From assembly GCF_002236105.1 (NCBI RefSeq), contig NZ_NIWU01000002.1, forward strand, positions 124,001 through 188,000: a DNA stretch of 64,000 nucleotides, written 5' to 3'. Position numbers and translations under genes: made by a program. Shown here one piece after another: positions 16,306 through 25,652 of the stretch; position 1 is the first letter of the stretch, and each line of letters starts with the position of its first letter. A model generated the notes under the pieces. The model ran no database searches. It saw only the letters and a program-made list of their open reading frames with translations, and was not told the DNA's origin. Origin of the DNA: Pseudomonas umsongensis. GTDB lineage: Bacteria; Pseudomonadota; Gammaproteobacteria; Pseudomonadales; Pseudomonadaceae.

Positions 16306-17745
16306 GTGACAAAGCGCTACGACAACTACATCAACGGTGAATGGGTCGCCGGTGCCGATTACTCGGTCAACATCAACCCGTCCGAACTGAGCGACGCCAT
16401 CGGCGATTACGCCAAGGCTGATCTGGCTCAGGTCCACGCCGCCATCGACGCCGCCCGTGCCGCATTCCCGGCGTGGTCGGTTTCGGGCATTCAGGCCCGT
16501 CACGATTCCCTGGATAAAGTCGGTAACGAGATCCTCGCCCGCCGCGAAGAACTCGGCACCCTGCTGGCCAGGGAAGAGGGCAAGACCCTGCCCGAAGCCA
16601 TCGGCGAAGTGACCCGCGCCGGCAACATATTCAAGTTCTTCGCCGGTGAATGCCTGCGCCTGTCCGGCGACTACCTGCCGTCGGTGCGTCCGGGCGTCAA
16701 TGTTGAAGTCACCCGCGAAGCCCTGGGTGTGGTCGGCCTGATCACACCGTGGAATTTCCCGATAGCGATCCCCGCCTGGAAAATCGCTCCGGCCCTGGCC
16801 TACGGCAACTGCGTGGTGTTGAAACCGGCTGATCTGGTGCCGGGCTGCGCCTGGGCGCTTGCGGAAATCATCTCCCGCGCAGGCTTCCCGTCCGGTGTCT
16901 TCAACCTGGTGATGGGCAGCGGTCGTGTGGTTGGCGATGCACTGGTCAACAGCCCGAAAGTCGACGGCATCAGCTTCACCGGTTCCGTGGGTGTCGGTCG
17001 TCAGATCGCCGTGAATTGCGTGTCGCGCCAGGCCAAGGTGCAGCTGGAAATGGGTGGCAAGAACCCGCAGATCATTCTCGACGACGCCGACCTCAAGCAA
17101 GCGGTCGAGCTGTCGGTACAGAGCGCGTTCTACTCCACCGGCCAGCGTTGCACGGCATCGAGTCGCTTCATCGTCACCGCCGGGATCCACGACCAGTTCG
17201 TCGAAGCCATGGCTGAGCGCATGAAATCGATCAAGGTGGGTCACGCATTGAAAGCCGGCATCGACATCGGTCCGGTGGTGTCGCAAGCGCAGCTTGAACA
17301 GGACATGAAATACATCGACATCGGCCAGTCCGAAGGTGCGCGCCTGGTCAGTGGCGGTGGCCTGGTGACCTGCGACACCGAAGGCTACTTTCTCGCGCCA
17401 ACACTGTTTGCCGACAGCCAAGCCTCGATGCGCATCAGCCGCGAAGAGATCTTCGGCCCGGTGGCCAACATCGTTCGCGTAGCCGATTACGAAGCCGCAC
17501 TGGCCATGGCCAACGACACCGAGTTCGGTCTGTCGGCGGGCATCGCCACCACTTCCTTGAAGTATGCCAACCACTTCAAGCGCCACTCCCAGGCCGGGAT
17601 GGTGATGGTCAACCTGCCGACCGCTGGCGTGGATTACCACGTTCCGTTCGGCGGGCGTAAAGGTTCATCCTATGGATCACGTGAGCAAGGTCGCTATGCG
17701 CAAGAGTTCTACACGGTCGTAAAAACGGCCTACGTCGGCTCCTGA
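16306..17745 (+). CDS. 2,5-dioxovalerate (alpha-ketoglutaric semialdehyde) dehydrogenase
   Basis: NAD(P)-dependent aldehyde dehydrogenase of 479 residues that oxidises 2,5-dioxopentanoate to 2-oxoglutarate, the last step of aldarate breakdown. The catalytic Cys282 is in 'GQRCTASSRF' and the general base Glu248 in 'LEMGGKNP'. The cofactor region contains 'ITPWNFPIAIPAWKIAPAL' and 'SFTGSVGVGRQIA'. It starts with GTG at 16306 after TGAGGAG. It follows kdgD across a terminator-like hairpin. Aldehyde dehydrogenases are hard to separate by sequence, so specificity rests on operon context. Confidence 0.9.
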   Translation: MTKRYDNYINGEWVAGADYSVNINPSELSDAIGDYAKADLAQVHAAIDAARAAFPAWSVSGIQARHDSLDKVGNEILARREELGTLLAREEGKTLPEAIGEVTRAGNIFKFFAGECLRLSGDYLPSVRPGVNVEVTREALGVVGLITPWNFPIAIPAWKIAPALAYGNCVVLKPADLVPGCAWALAEIISRAGFPSGVFNLVMGSGRVVGDALVNSPKVDGISFTGSVGVGRQIAVNCVSRQAKVQLEMGGKNPQIILDDADLKQAVELSVQSAFYSTGQRCTASSRFIVTAGIHDQFVEAMAERMKSIKVGHALKAGIDIGPVVSQAQLEQDMKYIDIGQSEGARLVSGGGLVTCDTEGYFLAPTLFADSQASMRISREEIFGPVANIVRVADYEAALAMANDTEFGLSAGIATTSLKYANHFKRHSQAGMVMVNLPTAGVDYHVPFGGRKGSSYGSREQGRYAQEFYTVVKTAYVGS

Positions 17746-17760
17746 TACACCGCAATACCT

Positions 17761-17860
17761 TGTAGGAGCCGGCTTGCTGGCGATGCAGGCACCGCGGGGT
17801 GTCATTTACACCGCGGCGACGCGATCGCCAGCAATCGAGCGTCGACCGGCCGTTCCTACA
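17761..17860. repeat. REP-type inverted repeat (family D)
   Basis: TGTAGGAGCCGGCTTGCTGG and the partly complementary right end (CGATCGCCAGCAATCGAGCG ... GTTCCTACA) flank CACCGCGGGGTG. It lies inside the operon between the dehydrogenase and permease genes and may affect transcript stability. Confidence 0.7.
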
Positions 17861-17910
17861 GGCTGCAACGTTATTACCCGCATAAAAATAATCAGTGGGA
17901 GTACATCTAC

Positions 17911-19281
17911 ATGCAATCGACCAAGAAGCCGACTCACGTCCGCTATTTGATCCTGCTCATGCTGTTTCTGGTGACCACGATCAACTACGCCGACCGCGCC
18001 ACCATTGCCATCGCCGGCTCCAGCCTGCAAAAAGACCTGGGCATTGACGCAGTCACCCTCGGCTATATCTTCTCCGCATTCGGTTGGGCCTACGTGGCCG
18101 GGCAAATTCCCGGTGGCTGGCTGCTGGACCGTTTCGGTTCGAAAAAAATCTATGCACTGAGCATCTTCACCTGGTCGCTGTTCACCGTGTTACAGGGTTA
18201 TGTCGGCGAGTTCGGCATGTCCACGGCGGTGGTTGCGCTGTTCATGCTTCGCTTTCTCGTCGGTCTGGCCGAAGCGCCATCCTTCCCCGGCAACGCACGA
18301 ATCGTCGCGGCCTGGTTCCCGACCGCTGAACGTGGCACCGCTTCAGCGATCTTCAACTCGGCGCAATACTTTGCCACGGTGTTGTTCGCACCGCTGATGG
18401 GCTGGATCGTCTACAGCTTCGGCTGGCAGCACGTGTTCATCGTCATGGGCGTGATCGGCATCATTTTCTCGGGCATCTGGCTGAAGGTTATCCACAGCCC
18501 GCGCCAGCACCCGATGATCAACGACGCCGAGTTCCAGCACATCGCCGACAACGGCGGCATGGTTGACATGGACCAGGACAAAGGCAAGGGCAAGAAGGGC
18601 GACGGTCCGAAGTGGGACTACATCCGCCAGTTGCTGACCAATCGCATGATGTTGGGCGTATACCTCGGCCAATACTGCATCAACGGCATCACTTACTTCT
18701 TCCTGACCTGGTTCCCGGTGTACCTGGTTCAAGAGCGCGGCATGACCATCCTCAAGGCCGGTTTCATCGCCTCGTTGCCGGCGATCTGCGGCTTCATCGG
18801 CGGTGTGCTCGGCGGGGTGATTTCCGATTACCTGCTGCGCAAAGGCCATTCCCTGACCTTCGCCCGCAAGGCGCCGATCATCGCCGGCCTGCTGGTCTCC
18901 AGCAGCATCGTCGCGTGCAACTACGTGGACGTTGAGTGGATGGTCGTGGGCTTCATGGCGCTGGCATTCTTCGGCAAAGGCGTGGGTGCCTTGGGTTGGG
19001 CGGTGGTGTCCGATACTTCACCGAAGCAGATCGCCGGTCTTAGCGGTGGCCTGTTCAACACCTTCGGCAACCTGGCGTCCATCACCACGCCGATCGTCAT
19101 TGGCTACATCATCAGTTCCACTGGTTCGTTCAAATGGGCGCTGGTGTTTGTCGGTTGCAACGCACTGGTCGCGGTGTTCAGCTACCTGGTGATCGTCGGT
19201 CCGATCAAGCGTGTGGTGCTCAAGGAACCGCCGGTCAACGGTCCTGAAGCATCCGGTAAATTGTCTCAAGCGCATTCCTGA
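17911..19281 (+). CDS. gudP: MFS galactarate/glucarate permease, GudP-like
   Basis: Twelve-helix major facilitator of the anion:cation symporter family, 456 residues, predicted to import aldarates with protons. The first helix has '[15 protein letters not shown]', typical of hexuronate/glucarate permeases. The loop 2-3 motif is '[12 protein letters not shown]' and helix 4 has '[22 protein letters not shown]'. A charged central loop lies around residues 205-230 ([13 protein letters not shown]). A GGGAG lies about 8 bases upstream of the start. It sits between the dehydrogenase and galactarate dehydratase genes, which supports aldarate transport. It could also accept glucarate. Confidence 0.9.
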   Translation: MQSTKKPTHVRYLILLMLFLVTTINYADRATIAIAGSSLQKDLGIDAVTLGYIFSAFGWAYVAGQIPGGWLLDRFGSKKIYALSIFTWSLFTVLQGYVGEFGMSTAVVALFMLRFLVGLAEAPSFPGNARIVAAWFPTAERGTASAIFNSAQYFATVLFAPLMGWIVYSFGWQHVFIVMGVIGIIFSGIWLKVIHSPRQHPMINDAEFQHIADNGGMVDMDQDKGKGKKGDGPKWDYIRQLLTNRMMLGVYLGQYCINGITYFFLTWFPVYLVQERGMTILKAGFIASLPAICGFIGGVLGGVISDYLLRKGHSLTFARKAPIIAGLLVSSSIVACNYVDVEWMVVGFMALAFFGKGVGALGWAVVSDTSPKQIAGLSGGLFNTFGNLASITTPIVIGYIISSTGSFKWALVFVGCNALVAVFSYLVIVGPIKRVVLKEPPVNGPEASGKLSQAHS

Positions 19282-19292
19282 GGAGCGGCGTC

Positions 19293-20846
19293 ATGCAGTT
19301 GATTGAACATTCCGATTCGCCGCGCTACATCCGCCTGCACGAGCGAGACAACGTGGTGATCGTGGTCAATGACCAGGGGGTGCCGGCCGGCACCGAGTTT
19401 TCCGATGGCCTGGTCACCGTCGACTTCGTGCCACAGAGCCACAAGGTCACCCTGGAGGACATTCCCGAGGGTGGCCAGGTGATTCGTTACGGGCAGGTCA
19501 TCGGCTACGCCCTGCAGCCGATTCCCCGTGGCAGTTGGGTCAAGGAAGATCAATTGCGCATGCCGACCGCGCCGCCGCTGGACAGCCTGCCGCTGTCCAC
19601 CGAGGTGCCGGCCGCGCAGGCACCGCTTGAAGGCTTCACCTTCGAGGGTTATCGCAACGCCGACGGCACCGTCGGCACGCGCAACATTCTGGGTATCACC
19701 ACTACGGTGCAATGCGTCACCGGCGTGCTGGATCACGCGGTCAAGCGCATCAAGGAAGAGCTTCTGCCCAAGTACCCGCACGTCGATGACGTGGTGGCGC
19801 TGACCCACAGCTATGGCTGTGGCGTGGCGATCACCGCCACCGACGCCGACATCCCGATTCGCACTGTGCGTAACCTGGCGCGCAACCCGAACCTGGGTGG
19901 CGAAGCGCTGGTGATCAGCCTGGGTTGTGAAAAATTGCAGGCCGGGCAGGTGATGCACGAGGGCGATGCCTCGGTGGATCTGAGCGAGCCGTGGTTGTAT
20001 CGCCTGCAGGATTCCAGTCACGGTTTTACCGAGATGATCGAGCAGATCATGGAGCTGGCTGAAACCCGTTTGAAGAAGCTCGATCAACGTCGCCGGGAAA
20101 CCGTGCCCGCGTCCGAGCTGATCCTGGGCATGCAGTGTGGCGGCAGCGACGCGTTTTCCGGGATTACCGCCAACCCGGCGCTGGGCTATGCCTCGGACCT
20201 GTTGTTGCGTGCGGGTGCGACGGTGATGTTTTCCGAAGTCACCGAAGTGCGCGATGCGATCTACCTGCTGACCTCCCGTGCGCAAACCAAAGAAGTTGCC
20301 CAGGAGCTGGTATGGGAAATGGACTGGTACGACCGTTACCTGGCCAAGGGCGAAGCGGACCGTAGCGCCAACACCACGCCGGGCAACAAGAAGGGCGGTT
20401 TGTCGAACATTGTCGAGAAGTCCCTGGGTTCGATCGTCAAGTCCGGTAGCAGCGCCATCACGGGTGTGCTCGGCCCAGGCGAACGGTTCAAGGAAAAAGG
20501 CCTGATTTTCTGCGCGACCCCGGCCAGTGACTTTGTCTGCGGCACGTTGCAGTTGGCGGCGGGCATGAACCTGCACGTGTTTACCACGGGCCGCGGCACG
20601 CCTTACGGGTTGGCCATGGCGCCGGTGGTGAAGGTATCGACCCGGACCGAACTGGCGCAGCGCTGGCCGGATCTGATCGACATCGACGCCGGGCGTATTG
20701 CCACCGGGCGCGCATCCATCGAGGAACTTGGCTGGGAGTTGTTCCACTACTACCTGGATGTAGCCAGTGGCAAGCAGCAGACGTGGGCTGAAAAGCACAA
20801 GCTGCATAACGACATCACGTTGTTCAACCCGGCGCCGATTACCTGA
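19293..20846 (+). CDS. garD: Galactarate dehydratase
   Basis: UxaA/GarD-family dehydratase of 517 residues (E. coli GarD is similar in size), converting galactarate to 5-keto-4-deoxyglucarate. The N-terminal SAF-like domain spans about residues 1-95, and the UxaA catalytic region starts near '[19 protein letters not shown]'. It contains 'HSYGCGVAI' and '[20 protein letters not shown]', both with cysteines or histidine typical of metal binding in this family. It is the last gene of the operon, 11 bases after the permease stop. Altronate dehydratase is a paralogous alternative, but length and context favour galactarate. No glucarate dehydratase gene is present in the window. Confidence 0.93.
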   Translation: MQLIEHSDSPRYIRLHERDNVVIVVNDQGVPAGTEFSDGLVTVDFVPQSHKVTLEDIPEGGQVIRYGQVIGYALQPIPRGSWVKEDQLRMPTAPPLDSLPLSTEVPAAQAPLEGFTFEGYRNADGTVGTRNILGITTTVQCVTGVLDHAVKRIKEELLPKYPHVDDVVALTHSYGCGVAITATDADIPIRTVRNLARNPNLGGEALVISLGCEKLQAGQVMHEGDASVDLSEPWLYRLQDSSHGFTEMIEQIMELAETRLKKLDQRRRETVPASELILGMQCGGSDAFSGITANPALGYASDLLLRAGATVMFSEVTEVRDAIYLLTSRAQTKEVAQELVWEMDWYDRYLAKGEADRSANTTPGNKKGGLSNIVEKSLGSIVKSGSSAITGVLGPGERFKEKGLIFCATPASDFVCGTLQLAAGMNLHVFTTGRGTPYGLAMAPVVKVSTRTELAQRWPDLIDIDAGRIATGRASIEELGWELFHYYLDVASGKQQTWAEKHKLHNDITLFNPAPIT

Positions 20847-20863
20847 GACCGCATTATCGTTCT

Positions 20864-20925
20864 TCGCGAGCAGGCTCGCTCCCACAGTGGAATGAATTCC
20901 AGTGGGAGCGAGCCTGCTCGCGAAG
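20864..20925. repeat. REP inverted repeat (family C)
   Basis: TTCGCGAGCAGGCTCGCTCC and its inverted copy flank CACAGTGGAATGAATTCCAGTG. The symmetry is nearly perfect. Related copies occur at 25547 and 63220. It may serve as the 3' end of the galactarate transcript. Confidence 0.85.
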
Positions 20926-21003
20926 GCGATCTAGCAGGCGCCGGAGTCCTCAGTGGCTTATCATTAGCCTCCTAACGACGCCCACCTCAAGGTCCTCCCC
21001 GGC

Positions 21004-21945
21004 ATGCTGGCAATTTTCCTCGAAACCCTGAACATCACCGCACCGGTGTTCGCCATGCTGTTTCTGGGGGTGTTGCTCAAGCGCATCGACTGGATCAACG
21101 ACAACTTCATTCACACCGCCTCGTCCCTGGTGTTCAACGTCACCATGCCGGCACTGCTGTTTCTGGGCATCCTGCACGCCGACTTGCACGCCGCATTGCA
21201 ACCGGCCCTGCTGATCTACTTCTCCCTCGCGACCCTGGTGTGCTTTGCCATCGCCTGGGGCTGGGCGATCTTCAGGTGCCCGCGTGAAGACCGGGGGATC
21301 TACACCCAGGGCGCTTTTCGCGGTAACAACGGGGTGATCGGCCTGGCACTGGCCGCGAGCATGTACGGCGACTACGGGATATCCCTCGGGGCGATCCTGG
21401 CGGCGCTGGTGATTCTGTTCTACAACACCCTCTCGACCATTGTGCTGGCGGTGTACAGCCCGGTAATCAAGTCCGATCCATGGAGCATCTGCAAAAGCGT
21501 GATCAGTAACCCGCTGATCATCAGCGTGATTGCGGCCGCGCCCTTTGCTTACTTCAAGATCAGCTTGCCGGGATGGCTGGAGACGTCCGGCCAGTATCTG
21601 GCGCAAACCACCTTGCCGTTGGCGTTGATTTGCATCGGCGGCACGCTGTCACTGGCGGCGATGCGAAAAAGTGGCTCGATGGCGCTCAGTTCAAGTCTGT
21701 TGAAGATGCTCGGCCTGCCAATCCTGGCGACCGTGGGCGCGTGGCTCTGGGGCTTTCGCGGTGCGGAGTTGGGGATTCTGTTCCTGTACTTCGGCAGCCC
21801 GACCGCCGCCGCCAGTTTCGTCATGGCCCGGGCAGCGAATGGCAATCATGAACTGGCGGCGGCGATCATTGTGCTCACCACGCTGATGGCGGCGGTGACC
21901 ACCAATGTCGGGATCTTTTTGTTGCAGTGGGGGGGCTGGATTTAG
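21004..21945 (+). CDS. AEC-family (auxin efflux carrier-like) transporter
   Basis: Inner-membrane carrier of 313 residues with about ten predicted helices in two halves joined by a loop near residue 155-165. The Mem_trans family signature is seen in 'VFAMLFLGVLLKRIDWIN', 'FRGNNGVIGLALAASMYGDYG' and 'SNPLIISVIAAAPF'. Bacterial members move small organic acids such as malate or malonate. The substrate here is unknown, but proximity to the galactarate genes makes an organic acid plausible. It is separate from the operon (REP and about 150 bases between). Its stop codon overlaps that of the convergent downstream gene. Confidence 0.85.
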   Translation: MLAIFLETLNITAPVFAMLFLGVLLKRIDWINDNFIHTASSLVFNVTMPALLFLGILHADLHAALQPALLIYFSLATLVCFAIAWGWAIFRCPREDRGIYTQGAFRGNNGVIGLALAASMYGDYGISLGAILAALVILFYNTLSTIVLAVYSPVIKSDPWSICKSVISNPLIISVIAAAPFAYFKISLPGWLETSGQYLAQTTLPLALICIGGTLSLAAMRKSGSMALSSSLLKMLGLPILATVGAWLWGFRGAELGILFLYFGSPTAAASFVMARAANGNHELAAAIIVLTTLMAAVTTNVGIFLLQWGGWI

Positions 21946-23429
21946 CGCTTGGCCAGGTCGGGTAGGGTTTTACACGTGGGCCCGTTCTCTGGAGGGGCAG
22001 CGGTCGGGTAGTGCTCAGGCATGATTTGCACCGGTGTGGTGACGACAAAACCATCGGCGAAGGTCGCCTCTAGAAATGTCGCAGCCCAGCCCTGCTCGGG
22101 TGTTTCCATATGCACCTGTGCCTGCAACGGGGTGGAAGGGGTGATATGCAGGGGCTGATAGCGAATTGCGCAAGCATCCCGGAAGTCTCGCGCCGTCGGA
22201 TTCACGGCGGTCCACTGAGTCACCTGGGCAGGCGGCTCGCTGAACTGCAACGAAACGGATTTGCCGGTGCCGTGGGTTGTTGTGCTAGTCGTCATGGAGG
22301 GTAGCGGGCGATTTTGCTGCCATCGGTTGACTACGGTAATAAGCGAGCTTTCAACGAATTGCCGAATCCCGCCGTGGCTGGAATTGGGAGCGACCCGTAG
22401 GCTTTTCGGCCCGGGCAGACGGTCGAAATAGAAGTCTGTGTTATCTGGAACGAAAAAGTCATCACTACTGGCGTTGACGATGTACTTCGCAATTGACAGC
22501 CGCTCGGCATAGGCGCTGTCCAGATAAGCCAAGGGGTCCTCGATGGTCATCAGTTTCTGGAAGTTTTCGCTGTGCCGCCTCTGGATCACCTCTTCACGGT
22601 GATAGTCATAGAATGCCAGCGGCCAGTTTTTTCCAAAGGTTTGAAAGGTATGTTCGAACACTTTGTCTGAGCCGAGAATATCAATGACAAAGGGTACGAC
22701 CGCGTTGACGCGCTCATCCGCAATAGCGGTGAGCCAGGCCACCCAAGCGCGTTTCGACAAGCCACTGGCGATGAATCGTTCGACTTTCCAAGGTTTGAGT
22801 TCTTTCTGGGCAAGGTCCATCGCCTTGACCATGGAAGCCATCATCGGCAAATGAACGGACATGTAGGGGCGCGCTTCGGGATTTTCGAGAAATAACTTCC
22901 AGCTATGGGCGACGCTTGAGTCTTCTGTACGGGCAATCCCGTCGTCGGCGTAAGTGAGATATTGATTGGGGATATTACTGAGAGAGATGACGATTGTCCG
23001 AGTTCTACGTGCAACTTCCAGGGCCATGGATTGAGTGAAATCCGTAGGTTCAGTTTCGATCTTGTTTCCAGCGGGTATATTGGTGCCGTTATTCGCTACC
23101 AATATTGCTTGCTCAAGGTTGGCATTGTGCGGGATATAAATATCGACACTATGTTTCCATTGTTTCGGACTGACTAGCCCTTCGGGTGACCACTGCTGAG
23201 CCGAAAGCTCAAAGCTGCGCTTTTCTACGCCCGGAAAGAGTTGGGTGCCTTTTGCAGCGTAGAGTAATGGCTTTGACGCTTCCTGGTTTTTATAGCAATT
23301 TAGCACTTCGCTGAAATCTTGGATTGGTACTGAGCACCTGTCTACCAAGGTTTCGGCATGTGCAGCGGGGCTTGCCAGTGCAAGGGTTATCAGTATGTTC
23401 TGGACCGTGGCAAAAAAGGCGGGTCGCAT
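21942..23429 (-). CDS. PhoPQ-activated pathogenicity-related protein family (PqaA-like)
   Basis: Secreted protein of 495 residues with a signal peptide (ends ASPAAHA/E) and an alpha/beta-hydrolase-like PhoPQ_related domain. The presumed nucleophile is Ser225 in 'ASGLSKRAWVAWLTA', where the usual motif is SKRGW. Downstream are 'NASSDDFFVPDNTDFYFDRL' with candidate Asp residues and 'APNSSHGGIRQF' with a candidate His. The C-terminal 110 residues form a beta-rich extension. The catalytic role in this family is not established. The gene stands alone, convergent with the AEC gene with overlapping stops, and is preceded by an AT-rich spacer. Its codon use looks less GC-biased than its neighbours, a possible sign of acquisition. 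Confidence 0.82.
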   Translation of the reverse strand: MRPAFFATVQNILITLALASPAAHAETLVDRCSVPIQDFSEVLNCYKNQEASKPLLYAAKGTQLFPGVEKRSFELSAQQWSPEGLVSPKQWKHSVDIYIPHNANLEQAILVANNGTNIPAGNKIETEPTDFTQSMALEVARRTRTIVISLSNIPNQYLTYADDGIARTEDSSVAHSWKLFLENPEARPYMSVHLPMMASMVKAMDLAQKELKPWKVERFIASGLSKRAWVAWLTAIADERVNAVVPFVIDILGSDKVFEHTFQTFGKNWPLAFYDYHREEVIQRRHSENFQKLMTIEDPLAYLDSAYAERLSIAKYIVNASSDDFFVPDNTDFYFDRLPGPKSLRVAPNSSHGGIRQFVESSLITVVNRWQQNRPLPSMTTSTTTHGTGKSVSLQFSEPPAQVTQWTAVNPTARDFRDACAIRYQPLHITPSTPLQAQVHMETPEQGWAATFLEATFADGFVVTTPVQIMPEHYPTAAPPENGPTCKTLPDLAKR

Positions 23430-23672
23430 TGAATCTTCTCGCTTGTTTCAAGTTGTTTAGGAATTGTTGTGACGGTTTTTTTGCGATGGGAGAAGATTGT
23501 CTTTGTATTATCGATATGGAAAGGTTTTTCGGGCGTGTTATTTTTCGAGATATTTATATTTGGAAAGTATCGGTGCAAATATGCATCCGTCGGATTTCAG
23601 GCAGTCGAAAACATTCGACGGGGCGCCGCAGTCAATTACGTTCCCGTCGAACGAAGTTTTAAACGAGGAGGG

Positions 23673-24044
23673 TTACTGATATTGCTCGATAACTTCCTGC
23701 GCCGCCCGAAACGCATCAATCGCCGCTGGGACACCGGCATACACCGCGCAATGCAGTAGCGCTTCGCGTATCTCTTCCACGGTGCAGCCGTTGTTCAGCG
23801 CGCCGCGCACGTGGCCTTTCAATTCCTGCGGGCACTTCAGCGCCGTCAGCGCTGCGAGCGTGATCAGGCTGCGGGTTTTCAAGGGCAGGCCTTCGCGATT
23901 CCAGACTCCGCCCCAGGCATGTTCGTTGACGAAATCCTGCAGCGGCTGGGTGAACTCCGTAGCGTTGCCCAGTGCGCGGTCGACAAAGGTGTCGCCCATC
24001 ACTTGGCGACGTACTTCAACGCCGGTTTTCTTGTTCTCGGTCAT
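23673..24044 (-). CDS. Carboxymuconolactone decarboxylase family protein
   Basis: Small helical protein of 123 residues resembling PcaC (4-carboxymuconolactone decarboxylase) along its whole length: 'GVEVRRQVMGDTFVDRAL', 'HAWGGVWNREGLPLKTRSLITLA', 'LKGHVRGALNNGCTVEEIREAL' and 'CAVYAGVPAAIDAF'. True PcaC lies in protocatechuate operons; none of those genes is nearby, so this may be a paralog with another lactone or peroxide substrate. The single Cys in 'LLHCAVYAG' is not the CxxC of AhpD-type peroxidases. It overlaps the upstream antiporter gene by 4 bases (ATGA), so the two are probably translated together. Confidence 0.82.
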   Translation of the reverse strand: MTENKKTGVEVRRQVMGDTFVDRALGNATEFTQPLQDFVNEHAWGGVWNREGLPLKTRSLITLAALTALKCPQELKGHVRGALNNGCTVEEIREALLHCAVYAGVPAAIDAFRAAQEVIEQYQ

Positions 24045-25102
24045 GGCAATTCCCTCTTATGGTGTTGGCGACGCCAGGCGCGCAATGACGTGAACAACAA
24101 GAACGCCACGAGCGCTGGCAGGACGAAAAACAGCATCAGGTGTTCAAGCTTGCCGGCCAGCGGCATGCCGGTGGTGAACGACACCACGTGCAGTCCGTAA
24201 GCCAGGTACAAGCCCAGGAACAGCAGGCCTTCGGCGCGGGTCACGCGGTAACCGGAATAGAACACCGGCAGGCATAGCACCGCGACGCCAAGCATTACCG
24301 GCAGGTCGAAATCCAGGGCGTTTGGCGATACCGACAGCGGCGCTGGCGCGACTAGCGCGGTCAGGCCCAGCACACCCAGGAGGTTGAACAAATTGCTGCC
24401 AATCACGTTGCCCACGGCAATATCACGCTCGCCGCGCATCGCGGCGATCAACGAAGTGGCGAGCTCAGGCAGTGATGTGCTGACAGCGACGATGGTCAGG
24501 CCGATGATCCGCTCCGACAGCCCAAGATCGGTGGCGACCGCAACGGCAGCCCCCAACAGCAGGTGCCCGGCGTACACCAGCATCGCCAGCCCGGCGATAA
24601 TCATCAGCAGGCTGCTCAGCCATGGCGCCTGGCCGTTGTGCTCATGGCTCGAAACCGGGCGCGCCGAATGCCGTGACTGGCGCAGCAACAAGCCCAGGTA
24701 AATCGCCAGTGCCATCAACAGCATCACGCCGTCGGCACGGGTCAGTTCTTCATTCCAGGCGAGTACGAATACCAGCAGGCTGGCGCCGATCATCAGGGGA
24801 ATATCCAGGCGCACCAGTTGGCGTGACACCCGCAACGGGATGATCAGCGCCGACAATCCGAGGGTGACGAGGATGTTGAAAATGCTGCTGCCGATCACAC
24901 TGCCGACGGCAATGTCGGCGTTGTGCGCCAAGGTGGCTTGCAAGCTGACCGCCATCTGCGGTGCGCTGCTGCCGAGGGCGACGATGGTCAGGCCGATGAT
25001 CAGTGGGCGTACATGCAGGCGTGCTGCCAGGCGCACGGCAGCGCGCACCATCAGTTCGGCGCCGGCGATCAGCAACGCCAGCCCGCTGAGCAATTCAATC
25101 AC
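24041..25102 (-). CDS. CaCA-family sodium/calcium antiporter (YrbG-like)
   Basis: Inner-membrane cation exchanger of 353 residues with two inverted five-helix halves around a hydrophilic loop (about residues 140-163). The alpha-2 repeat is canonical (STSLPELATS with Glu213; VGNVIGSNLFN with Asn237). The alpha-1 repeat reads GSSAPQMAVS and VGSVIGSSIFN, so the usual ion-binding Glu is Gln49 and the usual Asn is Ser73. Ser or Ala at the latter site occurs in eukaryotic exchangers, but loss of the Glu is unusual and could change ion selectivity. It is translationally coupled to the downstream small decarboxylase-family gene. Confidence 0.87.
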   Translation of the reverse strand: MIELLSGLALLIAGAELMVRAAVRLAARLHVRPLIIGLTIVALGSSAPQMAVSLQATLAHNADIAVGSVIGSSIFNILVTLGLSALIIPLRVSRQLVRLDIPLMIGASLLVFVLAWNEELTRADGVMLLMALAIYLGLLLRQSRHSARPVSSHEHNGQAPWLSSLLMIIAGLAMLVYAGHLLLGAAVAVATDLGLSERIIGLTIVAVSTSLPELATSLIAAMRGERDIAVGNVIGSNLFNLLGVLGLTALVAPAPLSVSPNALDFDLPVMLGVAVLCLPVFYSGYRVTRAEGLLFLGLYLAYGLHVVSFTTGMPLAGKLEHLMLFFVLPALVAFLLFTSLRAWRRQHHKRELP

Positions 25103-25152
25103 GCTGATCAGGGGTAAATCGGCTAGTCCGAAAATGGTCGGGGCTCCGTCGG

Positions 25153-25524
25153 TCAGTCGAGGGCTTGCACGCGAACCCGCGCGGTGCCGCTCTTGAGCAT
25201 GCCCAGTCGTTCGGCGGCTTCATGGGATAAATCAATCAGGCGGCCACGGGTGTGCGGGCCACGATCATTGATGCGCACTACGCAGGATCTGTCGTTTTTC
25301 AGGTTGGTGACCTTCACCCGTGTACCGAAGGGTAGCTGGCGATGGGCGGCGGTCAGGGAATTCTTGTCGAAACGCTCGCCACTGGCGGTGCGTTTGCCTT
25401 GGTGTTTGGCGCCGTAATAGGAGGCAACGCCGGTTTTGTCATAGCCGTGCGGGTCGACGGTGTCGGTGCTGGCGCAACCGGCGAGCAGGGAGAGCAGGGC
25501 GCAAAGTCCAAGTAGGCGCTTCAT
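25153..25524 (-). CDS. RlpA-like septal/peptidoglycan lipoprotein (short form)
   Basis: Lipoprotein of 123 residues with a lipobox near residue 15 (LLSLLAGC/AS) and one double-psi beta-barrel (RlpA) domain. The domain carries 'GVASYYGAKHQGKRTASGERFDK' and 'CVVRINDRGPHTRGRLIDLS', including the Asp of NDRGP that is catalytic in P. aeruginosa RlpA. It lacks the C-terminal SPOR domain of full RlpA. The start is ATG 25524, since the upstream extension precedes the signal peptide. It is likely an outer-membrane lytic transglycosylase-like protein. Its activity has not been shown for short forms. Confidence 0.85.
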   Translation of the reverse strand: MKRLLGLCALLSLLAGCASTDTVDPHGYDKTGVASYYGAKHQGKRTASGERFDKNSLTAAHRQLPFGTRVKVTNLKNDRSCVVRINDRGPHTRGRLIDLSHEAAERLGMLKSGTARVRVQALD

Positions 25525-25546
25525 AGAAGTTTTCCCGAAACAAAAA

Positions 25547-25650
25547 GTGGGAGCGACGGTGCGGCGATCCGACCTGCTCGCGAATGCCAATCTGACAGTC
25601 AATTTTGTGTTGAGTGCCAAACCCCATTCGCGAGCAGGCTCGCTCCCACA
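25547..25650. repeat. REP inverted repeat (family C, long spacer)
   Basis: GTGGGAGCGA...CCTGCTCGCGAAT at the left and ATTCGCGAGCAGGCTCGCTCC at the right are inverted copies of the family C arm around a non-conserved centre. The left arm has an internal change (CGGTGCGGCGATCCGA). Confidence 0.7.
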
Positions 25651-25652
25651 GT

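Noticed and set aside
19266..20885. Long minus-strand open frame antisense to garD (539 codons)
   Set aside because: It mirrors the strongly conserved garD frame, is rich in His/Arg/Gln/Gly as expected from antisense of high-GC codons, and shows no motif. The same applies to long antisense frames over kdgD-aldehyde dehydrogenase, yhdP, murA, hisD and cysD-cysNC.
23441..23457. Possible PhoP box (TTGTTT-CAAG-TTGTTT) upstream of the PqaA-like gene
   Set aside because: The repeat spacing is 10 bases instead of the 11 of canonical PhoP boxes, it is oriented away from the gene, and it lies within 30 bases of the start codon where activation is unlikely.
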